Part shown: piece after piece, positions 1 through 8,244 of the stretch
Layout: each line of letters opens with the position of its first letter
Numbering within the stretch: position 1 is the stretch's first letter
Notes under the pieces: model-generated
What the model was told of the DNA's origin: nothing
Seen by the model: only the letters and a program-made list of their open reading frames with translations
Databases searched by the model: none
Assembly: GCA_003241475.1 (NCBI GenBank)
Contig: QFQB01000016.1
Coordinates: forward strand, 1-26,947
Direction: 5' to 3'
DNA: 26,947 bases
From: Micavibrio aeruginosavorus
GTDB taxonomy: Bacteria > Pseudomonadota > Alphaproteobacteria > Micavibrionales > Micavibrionaceae
Made by a program: the position numbers and the translations under genes

Positions 1-150
1 ACAAAAAATCTGCACACTGTCTCTCTTTCATTTAATGGCGAGGGGGAATACGCAATCGATTTAGATTGGGGGCAGGGATATAGCGTCACGAAATATCTTA
101 AGGTGACAGGTAGCGGCGACGAACGTTGCATCAAGCTTTTGCCGCAATAA
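1..150 (+). CDS. C-terminal end of an unidentified protein (cut by the window edge)
   Basis: The first 150 bases are open in frame 1 and end in TAA at 148-150, giving 49 residues that finish with CIKLLPQ. The start lies outside the window. The fragment contains a GEGEYAIDLDWGQGYSV stretch that looks like beta-strand material, but I do not recognise a family. Its stop codon directly abuts the stop of the convergent gene at 151. The reading frame, the lack of internal stops and the tight fit against the neighbour support a real gene; the function is unknown. Confidence 0.55.
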   Translation, partial: TKNLHTVSLSFNGEGEYAIDLDWGQGYSVTKYLKVTGSGDERCIKLLPQ

Positions 151-1323
151 TTATTCCTCCTTGACCGTATTCGAATAAGCTTTCACAAACGCGTTGCGCA
201 GGATGCCGTTCAGCGTAGACCAGAAATTGGTTTCGGGGCTGTCGAGGCTTCCTTCAAGCTGGATTTGCGTGGCCACCTGATCTTTCGACTGGTTCGAGAA
301 GATTTCCAGCACGATGGAGACAACGGATTCCCACAGAACATTGAGCGGATTGGGATCCAGATTCTGCCAGTCGATCAGGTCGATTTCCCGTAGCAACGGT
401 TTCACAAAGCCGGAGACTTGTCCGTTCTTCACATTGATATCTGTGTAGAGATCGAATTTTCCTTTGTTGAAATCGATGGACAGGAAGGCTTGAGAGTAAT
501 CGTTCAGCGCGGGAAGCTGCACGGCCTCCAGCTTGCCTTTGATGGCCATGTCCGGAATTTTCTTCAAGATGTTCAAATTCCCGTCGATGCGCAGATTGCC
601 GCCGCCGATGGATTTTCCTGTTACGACAAGATTGGAGGGCAGTGCGACGTTTTTATCCTCGGCATTGCGAAGGTTGGTAACCTTTGCCTCCATCCCGCTG
701 ATGAAGATATCGATGTTTGGGCTACTGTTAAAATTCTTGTACGTGACTTTACCACCATGGATTTCGACGAAGTTGATGTCGAGCGGCATCAGCTCCTTGA
801 TCGGGTCTGTCCAATCCGTTTCCACGCCTGTCTGTGTGGTTGCGCCGGATTTGCTGGTCGCGAAGTTGATGGTCGGTTGGTAAAGCGTGACATCCCCCAC
901 GACCGCGCCGTCAAACAGTGCACCCCATTGTAAAGATAGATCGGTTTTCTTGATATCGATGAAGGGAACGGGAATGCCTTTGTCTTTTTTGAGCAGTTTC
1001 AAATCGTGAATAGTATACGCGCCGCGATAGAGCGAAATGCCGACGCCGGAGATAGAGCCTGTGTAGCCCGGAATATTGTTCAGCGTTTTGTTGACGTAGT
1101 CGGTGACCCAAAAGGGAAGATAAATGCGTGCGCCAATCAGCGCGATAGCCAAAAAGATGACGGCCCCGATGCCGGCATTGCGCCAGATATGCTTGCGTCG
1201 TTCCTTATGCGGGAGGTCGGGTTCAGCGGGCTTTTCGGCCGCAGGTTCGGCTTTTTTGACCGGTAGCGTGTGGACGTTGCTGGTCTCATCATCATTGGCG
1301 TGGTCGTGGCGGGCGTGTTTCAT
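151..1323 (-). CDS. DUF748/AsmA-like membrane-anchored protein
   Basis: 390 residues. A charged cytoplasmic N-terminus (about 1-47) is followed by one membrane helix (about 48-69) and a long periplasmic beta-rich region. The region contains the pattern typical of DUF748 proteins: a 'GYTGSISGVGISLYRGAYTIHDLKL' segment type, then VTLYQPTINF (about 145-155) and later IHGGKVTYKNF. Such proteins belong to the AsmA/YdbH/TamB-like group, which is linked to envelope maintenance or lipid transport. The specific role here is inference only. The start ATG at 1323 has an AAGAAGG ribosome binding site five bases upstream. It is divergent from rplM and tail-to-tail with the preceding + strand gene, with no space between the stops. 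Confidence 0.85.
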   Translation of the reverse strand: MKHARHDHANDDETSNVHTLPVKKAEPAAEKPAEPDLPHKERRKHIWRNAGIGAVIFLAIALIGARIYLPFWVTDYVNKTLNNIPGYTGSISGVGISLYRGAYTIHDLKLLKKDKGIPVPFIDIKKTDLSLQWGALFDGAVVGDVTLYQPTINFATSKSGATTQTGVETDWTDPIKELMPLDINFVEIHGGKVTYKNFNSSPNIDIFISGMEAKVTNLRNAEDKNVALPSNLVVTGKSIGGGNLRIDGNLNILKKIPDMAIKGKLEAVQLPALNDYSQAFLSIDFNKGKFDLYTDINVKNGQVSGFVKPLLREIDLIDWQNLDPNPLNVLWESVVSIVLEIFSNQSKDQVATQIQLEGSLDSPETNFWSTLNGILRNAFVKAYSNTVKEE

Positions 1324-1395
1324 TTTGGCCTTCTTTCCTAACTCTCCATATATTCCAACGGGTTAGTGGGAAGATGGTTCGAATTTAATATTGGT

Positions 1396-1401
1396 ATTAT
1401 A
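1396..1401 (-). promoter_or_regulatory. Possible -10 element for the DUF748-like gene
   Basis: The minus strand reads TATAAT here, a perfect -10 consensus, in the divergent gap between 1323 and 1491. I see no good -35 box at 16-18 bases, so this is tentative. It sits within an imperfect inverted repeat with arms TGGTA (1392-1396) and TACCA (1403-1407). Confidence 0.3.
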
Positions 1402-1430
1402 GTACCATATCGCTAAATGACTGTTTTTCA

Positions 1431-1459
1431 TTGACGTTTCTTGCAGTTTGTCCGATAAC
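1431..1459 (+). promoter_or_regulatory. Sigma-70-type promoter of rplM-rpsI
   Basis: TTGACG (1431-1436) and GATAAC (1454-1459) are separated by exactly 17 bases. Transcription would start near 1466, leaving a leader of about 25 bases before the rplM start at 1491, with an AAAAGGAAA ribosome binding site. The strong match and placement make this one of the more reliable promoters in the window. Confidence 0.65.
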
Positions 1460-1490
1460 ACGGCAGATTTTTAACAAAAGGAAACCAACC

Positions 1491-1949
1491 ATGACATATT
1501 CCGCAAAAGCGGCTGATATTCAGAAGGACTGGATCCTGATCGACGCCGAAGGCGTTGTTCTGGGACGTCTGGCCTCGCTGATCGCCCTTCGCCTGCGTGG
1601 CAAACATAAGCCAAGCTATACCCCCCACATGGATGACGGCGACAATGTTATCGTCATCAACGCGGACAAAGTCCGTCTGACGGGTAACAAGGCAAAAGCC
1701 GATATCTTCTACTGGCACACAGGCCACCCAGGCGGTATCAAAGGCAAATCCAAAGGCGAAATTCTCGCTGGCCGCTTCCCTGAGCGCGTCGTTGAAAAAG
1801 CCGTCGAGCGCATGATCCCAGAAGGTCCGCTTGGCCGTAAGCAAATGAAAAACCTGAAAGTCTATGCAGGCGCATCCCACCCGCACGAAGCACAAGCTCC
1901 TAAGACGCTTGATGTTGCTAGCATGAACCCTAAGAACAAGAGAGACTAG
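1491..1949 (+). CDS. rplM: 50S ribosomal protein L13
   Basis: 152 residues beginning MTYSAKAADIQKDWILIDAE. L13 is an early-assembly protein of the large ribosomal subunit. The hallmark segments are visible: VLGRLASLIALRLRGKHKPS near residues 23-42, then NADKVRLTGNKA, the GHPGGIK segment and VERMIPEGPLGRKQMKNLKVYAG. The length matches the usual 140-155 residues. A longer reading frame begins at 1431 but would place the start inside the promoter; ATG 1491 has the ribosome binding site and the conserved N-terminus. rpsI follows after 4 bases, the near-universal L13-S9 operon. Confidence 0.98.
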   Translation: MTYSAKAADIQKDWILIDAEGVVLGRLASLIALRLRGKHKPSYTPHMDDGDNVIVINADKVRLTGNKAKADIFYWHTGHPGGIKGKSKGEILAGRFPERVVEKAVERMIPEGPLGRKQMKNLKVYAGASHPHEAQAPKTLDVASMNPKNKRD

Positions 1950-1953
1950 TATC

Positions 1954-2430
1954 ATGGCGAAAAAAGAAGCAGCAGTAAAAGATCTGGCCGACCTCGGCGC
2001 AGCATCCGGCGAAGTCAAGGCACGCGAGCAAAAGCTCGATGCGCAGGGCCGCGCTTATGGTACAGGCCGTCGTAAAGAATCCGTCGCTCGCGTGTGGGTT
2101 CAACGCGGTAAAGGCAAAATCACCGTTAACGGTAAACCACAGGAACAATATTTCGGTCGTCAGACGCATTTGCTCGTTCTGAACCAGCCGTTCCTGGTTG
2201 CAGGCCGCGTTGGCGAATTCGATGTTATCTGCACGGTTGTTGGTGGCGGTTTGTCCGGTCAGGCCGGCGCGATCCGTCACGGTATTTCCCGTGCACTCGA
2301 CAACTTCGAGCCAGCGTTGCACACGCCGCTGAAAAAAGCGGGCTTCCTGACACGCGATGCACGTCAGGTCGAGCGTAAAAAAGTGGGCAAACACAAAGCT
2401 CGTCGTTCCAAACAGTGGGCGAAACGCTAA
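1954..2430 (+). CDS. rpsI: 30S ribosomal protein S9
   Basis: 158 residues. The N-terminal extension of about 30 charged residues is common in alphaproteobacterial S9. The S9 core starts at YGTGRRKESVARVWVQRGKG (about 35-54) and includes GGGLSGQAGAIRHGISRAL (about 97-115). The C-terminus is the basic tail KARRSKQWAKR, which reaches the decoding centre and contacts P-site tRNA in known ribosomes. It lies 4 bases after rplM, shares its promoter, and is followed directly by a strong terminator. Confidence 0.98.
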   Translation: MAKKEAAVKDLADLGAASGEVKAREQKLDAQGRAYGTGRRKESVARVWVQRGKGKITVNGKPQEQYFGRQTHLLVLNQPFLVAGRVGEFDVICTVVGGGLSGQAGAIRHGISRALDNFEPALHTPLKKAGFLTRDARQVERKKVGKHKARRSKQWAKR

Positions 2431-2439
2431 TCAAACACA

Positions 2440-2465
2440 AAAAAGCACCCTTCGGGGTGCTTTTT
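2440..2465 (+). terminator. Rho-independent terminator after rpsI (UUCG loop)
   Basis: An 11-bp perfect stem pairs AAAAAGCACCC (2440-2450) with GGGTGCTTTTT (2455-2465) around the very stable C(UUCG)G tetraloop at 2451-2454. The A tract on the left arm would let the hairpin terminate from either side. It begins 10 bases after the rpsI stop. Confidence 0.93.
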
Positions 2466-2481
2466 ACTTTAGAGTGCTATT

Positions 2482-3054
2482 ATGCCGTATGTGTTTATCG
2501 ACGAGAAGGTGTTGCGCGATAAGCGGAATGCATTTTTCCGCGATCTCAAGCGCGACATAGACAGAGACCGACGACGCGATATCCAGATGGCAAAAGCTTT
2601 TCGTGCCGAGATTGGCGCGTGGACGGCGGCGATGCAACTGTGCATGGACCGGATGCGGGATATTCAAAAAGAACCGATCCTGACAAGTCTCAATGATTTG
2701 AATAGTCTTTATTTGAATGCCAAGGCCAAAGATCTGGATTTTGGCGAACATCCGGAATTGATGGCGCGGCTAAAAGAGCTTTCAGGGCATCGCTATGCGC
2801 CGATTCAACCCAGGCATGTATACAACGTGGTTGAGCAACATGAAATTTCAGGTGAAGTCCTCGCCCATCTGGCCGAGGCAAGCGCAATCTATGTGATGGG
2901 CAGGAACCCGTATATTCCCATAGATGCTATGACGGCGGTGGAGTATTTCACCGAAAACGCAAAAAAATGCATCATCGGCTATGGCGACAATCTTTATTAT
3001 TTGGGCGGAACGCCGCAAGACGGCATTGACGATCCGGCGCGCCAGCCTAATTAA
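2482..3054 (+). CDS. Hypothetical protein, 190 residues
   Basis: I do not recognise this protein. Residues 1-60 are strongly charged and probably helical (many Arg, Asp and Lys). The middle holds CMDRMRDIQKEPI and a long helix-like stretch. The C-terminal half contains QPRHVYNVVEQHEISGEVLAHLAEASAIYVMG. No signal peptide or membrane helix is evident, so it is probably cytoplasmic. ATG 2482 has a short AGAG ribosome binding site 7 bases upstream. The start is only 16 bases after the rpsI terminator, leaving no room for a promoter clear of that terminator. Expression must rely on read-through or on a promoter overlapping the terminator or the end of rpsI. Confidence 0.75.
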   Translation: MPYVFIDEKVLRDKRNAFFRDLKRDIDRDRRRDIQMAKAFRAEIGAWTAAMQLCMDRMRDIQKEPILTSLNDLNSLYLNAKAKDLDFGEHPELMARLKELSGHRYAPIQPRHVYNVVEQHEISGEVLAHLAEASAIYVMGRNPYIPIDAMTAVEYFTENAKKCIIGYGDNLYYLGGTPQDGIDDPARQPN

Positions 3055-3084
3055 GCGGCAGTTGTTTTTACCAAAGGAATTTTT

Positions 3085-4131
3085 ATGCAGTATTCAAAAC
3101 TCGGCTCCAGCGGCCTGAAGGTATCCCGCGTTTGTCTTGGCACCATGACATGGGGCAAGCAAAACAATGAGGCCGAAGGCCACGAGCAGATGGATTATGC
3201 TGTCGATCAAGGCATCAATTTCTTCGATACCGCAGAAATGTACGCCGTGCCGCCGTCCGCAGATACTTACGGCAAGACAGAAGAAATTATCGGTACATGG
3301 TTTAAAAAAACCGGAAAGCGCAAGGATATCATTCTGGCGAGCAAGCTGGCCGGGCCGAGTTTCGATTATGTCCGCGGCGGAAACCGTGTTGACGGAAAAA
3401 ATATCCGCGAAGCGGTGGAAGGGTCGCTGAAGCGCCTTCAAACGGATTATATGGATTTGTACCAGCTGCACTGGCCCAACCGGCCGTTCCCGCATTTCGG
3501 ACGCAACAACGCGGGAGAGATCGATTTTACCAAGGCGAATGCCGCCAGAGAGACGGAAAATTTCCTTGATGTTCTGCAAACGCTCGATGAATGCATCAAG
3601 GCGGGAAAAATCCGTTATATCGGCCTGTCGGATGACAGCGCATGGGGAGTTTCGAAATACATCGAGCTTGCACAACTTCATAATCTGCCGCGCATGACGT
3701 CGATCCAGAATGAATTCAGCCTGCTTAAACGTAGCGACGATCCTTATCTGGCGGAAGTCTGCGTGATGGAAGAGGTGGCCTATCTTCCATGGTCGCCGCT
3801 GGCAGCCGGAAGCATCAGCGGGAAATATTTGAACGGAGCCCGCCCCGAAGGCACGCGCTGGGCGATTGATCCGCGTCCGCCTTTCCGCGATACGCCCGAA
3901 GCCAATGCCGCCGTTGTTGCTTATATGGATATAGCTAAGAAGCACGGGATGGATGTATGCCAGATGGCGCTTAAATTCTGCGACATGCAGAGTTTTGTAA
4001 CTTCCACGATTATAGGCGCCACAAAGATGGAGCAGCTCAAGAGCAATATCGCGGCATTCGATATCGAGTTATCCGATGATGTTATGAAAGATATCGATAA
4101 AGTCTATCGCCAATATCCCATTCCGTATTAA
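3085..4131 (+). CDS. tas: Aldo/keto reductase, Tas-type
   Basis: 348 residues, the same length class as E. coli Tas and similar to it along the whole chain (N-terminal MQY..., LGTMTWGKQNNEAEGHEQMDYA). It is an NADPH-dependent TIM-barrel oxidoreductase; the natural substrate of Tas proteins is poorly defined. The catalytic tetrad of the superfamily is visible as D48, Y53, K87 and H129. The late cofactor-binding segment reads SFVTSTIIGATKMEQLKSNI. AAAGGA lies 6 bases before ATG 3085. It is followed 8 bases later by the carbonic anhydrase homologue, so the two are probably co-transcribed. Confidence 0.92.
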   Translation: MQYSKLGSSGLKVSRVCLGTMTWGKQNNEAEGHEQMDYAVDQGINFFDTAEMYAVPPSADTYGKTEEIIGTWFKKTGKRKDIILASKLAGPSFDYVRGGNRVDGKNIREAVEGSLKRLQTDYMDLYQLHWPNRPFPHFGRNNAGEIDFTKANAARETENFLDVLQTLDECIKAGKIRYIGLSDDSAWGVSKYIELAQLHNLPRMTSIQNEFSLLKRSDDPYLAEVCVMEEVAYLPWSPLAAGSISGKYLNGARPEGTRWAIDPRPPFRDTPEANAAVVAYMDIAKKHGMDVCQMALKFCDMQSFVTSTIIGATKMEQLKSNIAAFDIELSDDVMKDIDKVYRQYPIPY

Positions 4132-4139
4132 GATAAGAC

Positions 4140-4652
4140 ATGAGCGGATTAATCCTTCCCTATAAAGGCATTTTACCCAAAATTCATGAAAGCGCTTTTG
4201 TTGCGCCCAATGCCTGCATCGCGGGCGATGTTGTGATCGGCGAGGATTCCAATATCTGGTTCGGCGTTAATATGCGCGGAGACGTGCATGAAATCCGCAT
4301 CGGCAAGCGCACCAATATTCAAGACGGCAGCGTTCTTCACGTTACGCGCGGCGTATCGGGATGCTACGTGGGCGATGGCGTAACAGTGGGGCATATGGCA
4401 TTGCTTCATGCCTGCACGATCGAGGACAACGCCTTTATCGGCATGGGGGCGATTGTTCTGGATGAGGCTGTGGTTGAAAACGGCGCAATGGTAGCGGCTG
4501 GCGCCGTGGTCACGCCGAAAAAACGCGTCCCGAAAGGCGAGTTGTGGGCGGGAAATCCGGCGCGCAAGATGCGCGATCTCACGCAGGCCGATATCGATTT
4601 CTTTCCCGTGTCTGCCGACAATTACGTGAAGCTGTCTAAGGAATATTTATAG
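4140..4652 (+). CDS. Gamma-carbonic anhydrase family protein (YrdA/PaaY-like)
   Basis: 170 residues forming a left-handed beta-helix of hexapeptide repeats. The gamma carbonic anhydrase metal site is present: H67, H85 and H90, with the same 5-residue spacing between the last two as in the archaeal enzyme Cam. R46, D48, Q61 and D62 also match conserved active-site positions. Whether it hydrates CO2 is uncertain, because many bacterial members lack the acidic loop of Cam and work as other enzymes or not at all. It sits 8 bases behind the aldo/keto reductase. Its last 6 bases overlap the end of the convergent gene at 4647. Confidence 0.92.
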   Translation: MSGLILPYKGILPKIHESAFVAPNACIAGDVVIGEDSNIWFGVNMRGDVHEIRIGKRTNIQDGSVLHVTRGVSGCYVGDGVTVGHMALLHACTIEDNAFIGMGAIVLDEAVVENGAMVAAGAVVTPKKRVPKGELWAGNPARKMRDLTQADIDFFPVSADNYVKLSKEYL

Positions 4653-6200
4653 AGATACTTTAAGAATTCTTCGGCCGCGTACGGAAAGATTTCTCCATAC
4701 CGCGAAATATTCATTCAGGCTTGCCGAAGCAACGATAATGGCGCCTTTATCTTTATCAGGGGTGGCGCGCACCTCTTTGGACAGGCCGATGCTTTTTGCC
4801 GCCAAGGTAAACGAGCGCTTCAGTTTCCAAATTTCCGAAGCATATTTGCCTTTTTCTCCCGGCAGATAGATTCTTTGCTTTAGAGATTTTTCCGGATTTG
4901 CGGTCATGGCCAGCCCGAAGTGATAGTGATCCATGACGTTTGTAAAAAGAACGCTGAATCCTGCCTCTGTATCCAGAACTTTATAATCCTTAGCCGCGAT
5001 CAATTTCAATTTTTCTTTTATTTTCAGCTTCTGGGCCGTGCGCGTGGTGCTGTCATCGGTATTAAGATTGACGTCTTTGCCGTAACCATATCTTGCACGT
5101 GATACGTGTTCGACTTCTTTTAGATCAGCCTGACTTCTTTGCGGTGCGGCGTTGGATGTAAAAACGCCCAGACGATCCATAGATGTATTAATTTCTCTTT
5201 CAGGACGAGGCGCTTTAGGCGGATGCCTGATCGCTTCGCGCACGGCATCAAGATCGTCCTGTGTTTGGAACGATGCCTTGAGATCTGTCCCCGCCGCATC
5301 AAAACGATAGTTTTGGATGCCCAGCGTTTTTGTTGCAGCGGCTACATCTTTGCGCCACATATGATGCTGTAGCGTCGTAGACATGTCTTGATAAGCGGCG
5401 GCAACGTTGTCTTCTTGCGATTCATCAAAATCGTGCAGGTTGTAAGGATGTAGCGTGCACGTCATGCTATGCGGGTAATCATCCGCATTGAAGGAGTGCG
5501 CAAGCGACAAGCGCGCTTGCAAGCGCGGCCCATAGACGTCAACGGAGCCGGAGCCATCGATGATGCCTTTTTCAAGATTGATTTCCGCTTTTTTCCTGAT
5601 TGGTTTTTGCGGGGCAGCGGGCGCTTCGTTCGTGTCCGTGCTGAGAGCGGCGGTTTCGCAGATAATGTCTTCGGCGGTATCGTCGCAATCATATTCTTCG
5701 ATGTCTCTGAAAACGCTTTCTTTCAGGCTCAGCTTTTCAGACGCATCCATAAAATCGAAATAGGCTTTTTTGTCCTTTGCATGAATGGTGATGCGGATGT
5801 TGTCTTCGTCTGTTGCGAATGTGATTTTGTCCGTAAAGCCGAGTTCATCGGCGGCAAGCTGCAGTTTTTTCGTGCGGTTGCGCAATTTTACCATGCCTGT
5901 TTTCGGCGGCGCATCGAAAAAGACGGCGACGGGAGATTGGCCTGACGCGGCGGCCACGCCGAAACGGACGACATCATCTTTGGCGGTGAAGTAGATTGTG
6001 GCGGCAAGGTCGTCTTCCAACAGGCGGTAATTGGTCAGGCGTGCCCATGCGAGATTGCGGCGAATATCGTGCAAGCCCATATTCCGTTCATTCGCATCGT
6101 CGGGGTATTCAAAATCGATGGAACAGACGTAATTGCAATCCTCCAGATTAAAGGGCTGCACGACAGACAAGAAGGGTTTTGATGGTGTATTTTCAGACAT
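4647..6200 (-). CDS. Hypothetical three-repeat protein downstream of phaC
   Basis: 517 residues, no family recognised. There is no signal peptide or membrane helix, and the composition is acidic. Three regions (about 80-155, 230-325 and 428-505) look like copies of one unit: a hydrophobic strand, a run leading to a helix of the type KR-x-F-x-L-A-A-K-x-L-G, then two more strands and an aromatic F/Y-F end. The clearest pair is KKLQLAADELGF (111-122) and KRSFTLAAKSIGL (461-473). A low-complexity Ala/Pro/Lys linker spans about 186-206. ATG 6200 has GGAG 6 bases upstream. It lies 43 bases after phaC and is probably co-transcribed, so a role at PHA granules is conceivable, but this is inference from position only. 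Confidence 0.8.
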   Translation of the reverse strand: MSENTPSKPFLSVVQPFNLEDCNYVCSIDFEYPDDANERNMGLHDIRRNLAWARLTNYRLLEDDLAATIYFTAKDDVVRFGVAAASGQSPVAVFFDAPPKTGMVKLRNRTKKLQLAADELGFTDKITFATDEDNIRITIHAKDKKAYFDFMDASEKLSLKESVFRDIEEYDCDDTAEDIICETAALSTDTNEAPAAPQKPIRKKAEINLEKGIIDGSGSVDVYGPRLQARLSLAHSFNADDYPHSMTCTLHPYNLHDFDESQEDNVAAAYQDMSTTLQHHMWRKDVAAATKTLGIQNYRFDAAGTDLKASFQTQDDLDAVREAIRHPPKAPRPEREINTSMDRLGVFTSNAAPQRSQADLKEVEHVSRARYGYGKDVNLNTDDSTTRTAQKLKIKEKLKLIAAKDYKVLDTEAGFSVLFTNVMDHYHFGLAMTANPEKSLKQRIYLPGEKGKYASEIWKLKRSFTLAAKSIGLSKEVRATPDKDKGAIIVASASLNEYFAVWRNLSVRGRRILKVSL

Positions 6201-6243
6201 AACTTACTCCGATGGCCTGTCTACCACCGGGGTTGCATTTATG

Positions 6244-8067
6244 TCAATCGGCCTTTTTGGCCACGTAGCGTCCGGGGGCAGGTTCGATTATATCCTTCGG
6301 CACGCGCGCCGCTACTTTTGATCCAACGAAATCCACAATCCAGTTTTGCCAGTCCGTCCACCAGCTGCCTTTGGTTTCTGTCGCGTGTTCCAGCCATTTT
6401 TCCGGCGAGGGCGTGTTTTCGGCGCTACTCCAGTAACAATATTTCTTGGACGCCGGCGGGTTGACGATGCCGGCAACGTGGCCGGAAGCCGAGAGTGTGA
6501 ATTTTTTAGGGCCGGTGAAGGCGGAATAGCCGGAGTAGGTGGCTTTCCACGGCGCGATATGATCTTCGCGGGTGGACAGAAAGTAGGCTGGCGTCTTGAT
6601 ATTGCGCATATCGATCTTCACGCCTTCGATGTCGAGGCCTTCCGGCTGGATCAGCTTGTTCTCCAAATACATATTGCGCAGGTAGAACGAATGCATCGCG
6701 CAGGGCATATTGGTGGAGTCTTCGTTCCAGTATAATAGGTCGAACGGGAAGGGTTCGCGGCCCATCAGGTAGTTGTTGATGACGAACGACCAGATCATAT
6801 CGTTTGCGCGAAGCATGGCGAAGGTTTTCTGAAGCGCGTCGGCAGAGAGAACGCCATTTTCGCGCATCTCTTTTTCCATCGCTTCGATTTGTTTGCGGTC
6901 AGTGAAGAGTTTCAGTTCTCCCGCGTTTTCGAAATCGATCAGCGTTGTCAGATAGGTTATGGATTTAACGCGGTTTTCCATGCCGTTGGCCTTCATCCAT
7001 GCCAGCGTAATGGTCAAAAGGGTGCCGCCGATGCAATAGGCGATGATATTGGTCGATTTTTCGCCGGTAATTTTTTCGATCTGCGTCAGAGAATCCAGAA
7101 CGCCTTCATGCATATAAGAGCCGAAGTTCTTTTGCGCGTGTTCCTTGCCCGGATTGACCCACGAGACGATAAAGACCGTGTGTCCCTGATCCACCAGCCA
7201 TTTGACGTAGGAGTTTTCGGGCCGCATATCGAGGATATAGTATTTGTTGATCCATGGCGGCACGATGAGCACGGGCGTTTTGAAAACATCCTTCGTTGTG
7301 GGCTCATACTGGATCAGCTGCATCAGATCGTTTTCATAGACGACCGCGCCCTTGGTTGCGGCGATGTTCTTGCCCAGCTTGAAGGCTTCGTAATCGGTGG
7401 TGCTGATTTTCAACTCGCCGTGGCCGCGTTCCATATCCTCGATCAAATTTTCAAGGCCGAGGACAAGGTTCTCGCCGCCGGATTTGATGGTTTCACGCAA
7501 GACGTCGGGATTGGTCAGAACGAAATTGGTGGGCGCCATCGCGTCCGCAAACTGGCGCGTGTAGAAATCGATCTGGTTGACCATGTCCTTGTCCAGACCT
7601 TCGGTGGAGCGGACGACGCGGTGCATCCAGCCGGATGTCATCAGATAGGACTGCTTGATGAAATCGAACAGCACGTTTTCGTTCCAGTCGTCGGAGCGGA
7701 AACGGCGGTCACCGGGTTCGGGCTTATACAAATCCTCGATCTTTTCGCCGTTCAGCTTTTGCATCGTGTTCTGCCAGATCTGCGCCCAGTTAGACCAGTA
7801 TTCGAGTTGTAATTCGACGAGGCGGCGCGGGTTGGACATCAGCACGCCCATAAAGGCGGAAAAGCGTTCCTGCATGACCAGCATCGGGTCCAGCGCATCA
7901 AGGGCCGCGTCCTTGCCGCGGCGCTCCATGTAATCCTGAATGAGGGGCAGGGCGCGTTCCATGGCCTGCGTCAGGGCGTGGGACAAGGCGACAGGGTCTA
8001 TGGCCTGTTTGGAATCTTTGGAAATAGAGGCGGAGTCGTCGTTTTTCCGGGGCATCGGGGTGGCCAT
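6244..8067 (-). CDS. phaC: Class I poly(3-hydroxyalkanoate) synthase
   Basis: 607 residues from ATG 8067, typical of class I synthases. It polymerises (R)-3-hydroxyacyl-CoA into PHA at the granule surface. The N-terminal PhaC domain is followed by an alpha/beta hydrolase core with the lipase-like box AYCIGG, whose Cys (345) is the nucleophile. Asp502 (in STREDH) and His530 (in SASGHVAG) complete the triad. A TTG six bases upstream (8073) is in frame and is an alternative start; neither has a strong ribosome binding site. No phaA, phaB, phasin or phaZ genes are visible nearby, so precursor supply is encoded elsewhere. The downstream neighbour is the three-repeat protein. Confidence 0.96.
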   Translation of the reverse strand: MATPMPRKNDDSASISKDSKQAIDPVALSHALTQAMERALPLIQDYMERRGKDAALDALDPMLVMQERFSAFMGVLMSNPRRLVELQLEYWSNWAQIWQNTMQKLNGEKIEDLYKPEPGDRRFRSDDWNENVLFDFIKQSYLMTSGWMHRVVRSTEGLDKDMVNQIDFYTRQFADAMAPTNFVLTNPDVLRETIKSGGENLVLGLENLIEDMERGHGELKISTTDYEAFKLGKNIAATKGAVVYENDLMQLIQYEPTTKDVFKTPVLIVPPWINKYYILDMRPENSYVKWLVDQGHTVFIVSWVNPGKEHAQKNFGSYMHEGVLDSLTQIEKITGEKSTNIIAYCIGGTLLTITLAWMKANGMENRVKSITYLTTLIDFENAGELKLFTDRKQIEAMEKEMRENGVLSADALQKTFAMLRANDMIWSFVINNYLMGREPFPFDLLYWNEDSTNMPCAMHSFYLRNMYLENKLIQPEGLDIEGVKIDMRNIKTPAYFLSTREDHIAPWKATYSGYSAFTGPKKFTLSASGHVAGIVNPPASKKYCYWSSAENTPSPEKWLEHATETKGSWWTDWQNWIVDFVGSKVAARVPKDIIEPAPGRYVAKKAD

Positions 8068-8123
8068 TGGCAAGTTTTCTGCTGTTTTTGGAATTGGTTA
8101 AGAGACTGGTCCCGACTTTGACG

Positions 8124-8152
8124 CATATCGGGGGAAAAATCAATTAAATCAA
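8124..8152 (-). promoter_or_regulatory. Possible phaC promoter
   Basis: On the minus strand, TTGATT (8147-8152) and GATATG (8124-8129) are separated by 17 bases and lie about 60 bases before the phaC start. The match is moderate and the -35 box overlaps the 9-bp tandem repeat at 8141-8158. Confidence 0.3.
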
Positions 8153-8158
8153 TTAAAT
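8141..8158. repeat. Tandem duplication of CAATTAAAT
   Basis: Two perfect adjacent copies of CAATTAAAT (8141-8149 and 8150-8158) lie in the divergent gap between phaC and the OmpA-like lipoprotein gene. This A/T-rich block contrasts with its surroundings and overlaps the possible phaC -35 box. It could be a binding site or just a small slippage event. Confidence 0.6.
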
Positions 8159-8182
8159 TGGGGACGATGCTGGCTCAACTTC

Positions 8183-8211
8183 TTGCATCCGCGAAGTTTT
8201 TCCGACAGGAT
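8183..8211 (+). promoter_or_regulatory. Possible promoter of the OmpA-like lipoprotein gene
   Basis: TTGCAT (8183-8188) and CAGGAT (8206-8211) are 17 bases apart and end about 33 bases before the GTG start at 8245. The -10 is a weak match. Confidence 0.35.
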
Positions 8212-8244
8212 GGGGCCGAATTCCCTATCCGGAGGTTGTGACCC

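Noticed and set aside
1431..1490. A 20-codon N-terminal extension of rplM
   Set aside because: It would begin within the promoter -35 box. The conserved L13 N-terminus and ribosome binding site fit ATG 1491.
3094..3945. A 283-codon open frame opposite the aldo/keto reductase gene
   Set aside because: The + strand gene has all four catalytic residues; the antisense frame shows nothing recognisable.
6889..7812. A 307-codon open frame opposite phaC
   Set aside because: phaC is unmistakable on the other strand with its catalytic triad. The antisense product has the composition of a shadow frame.
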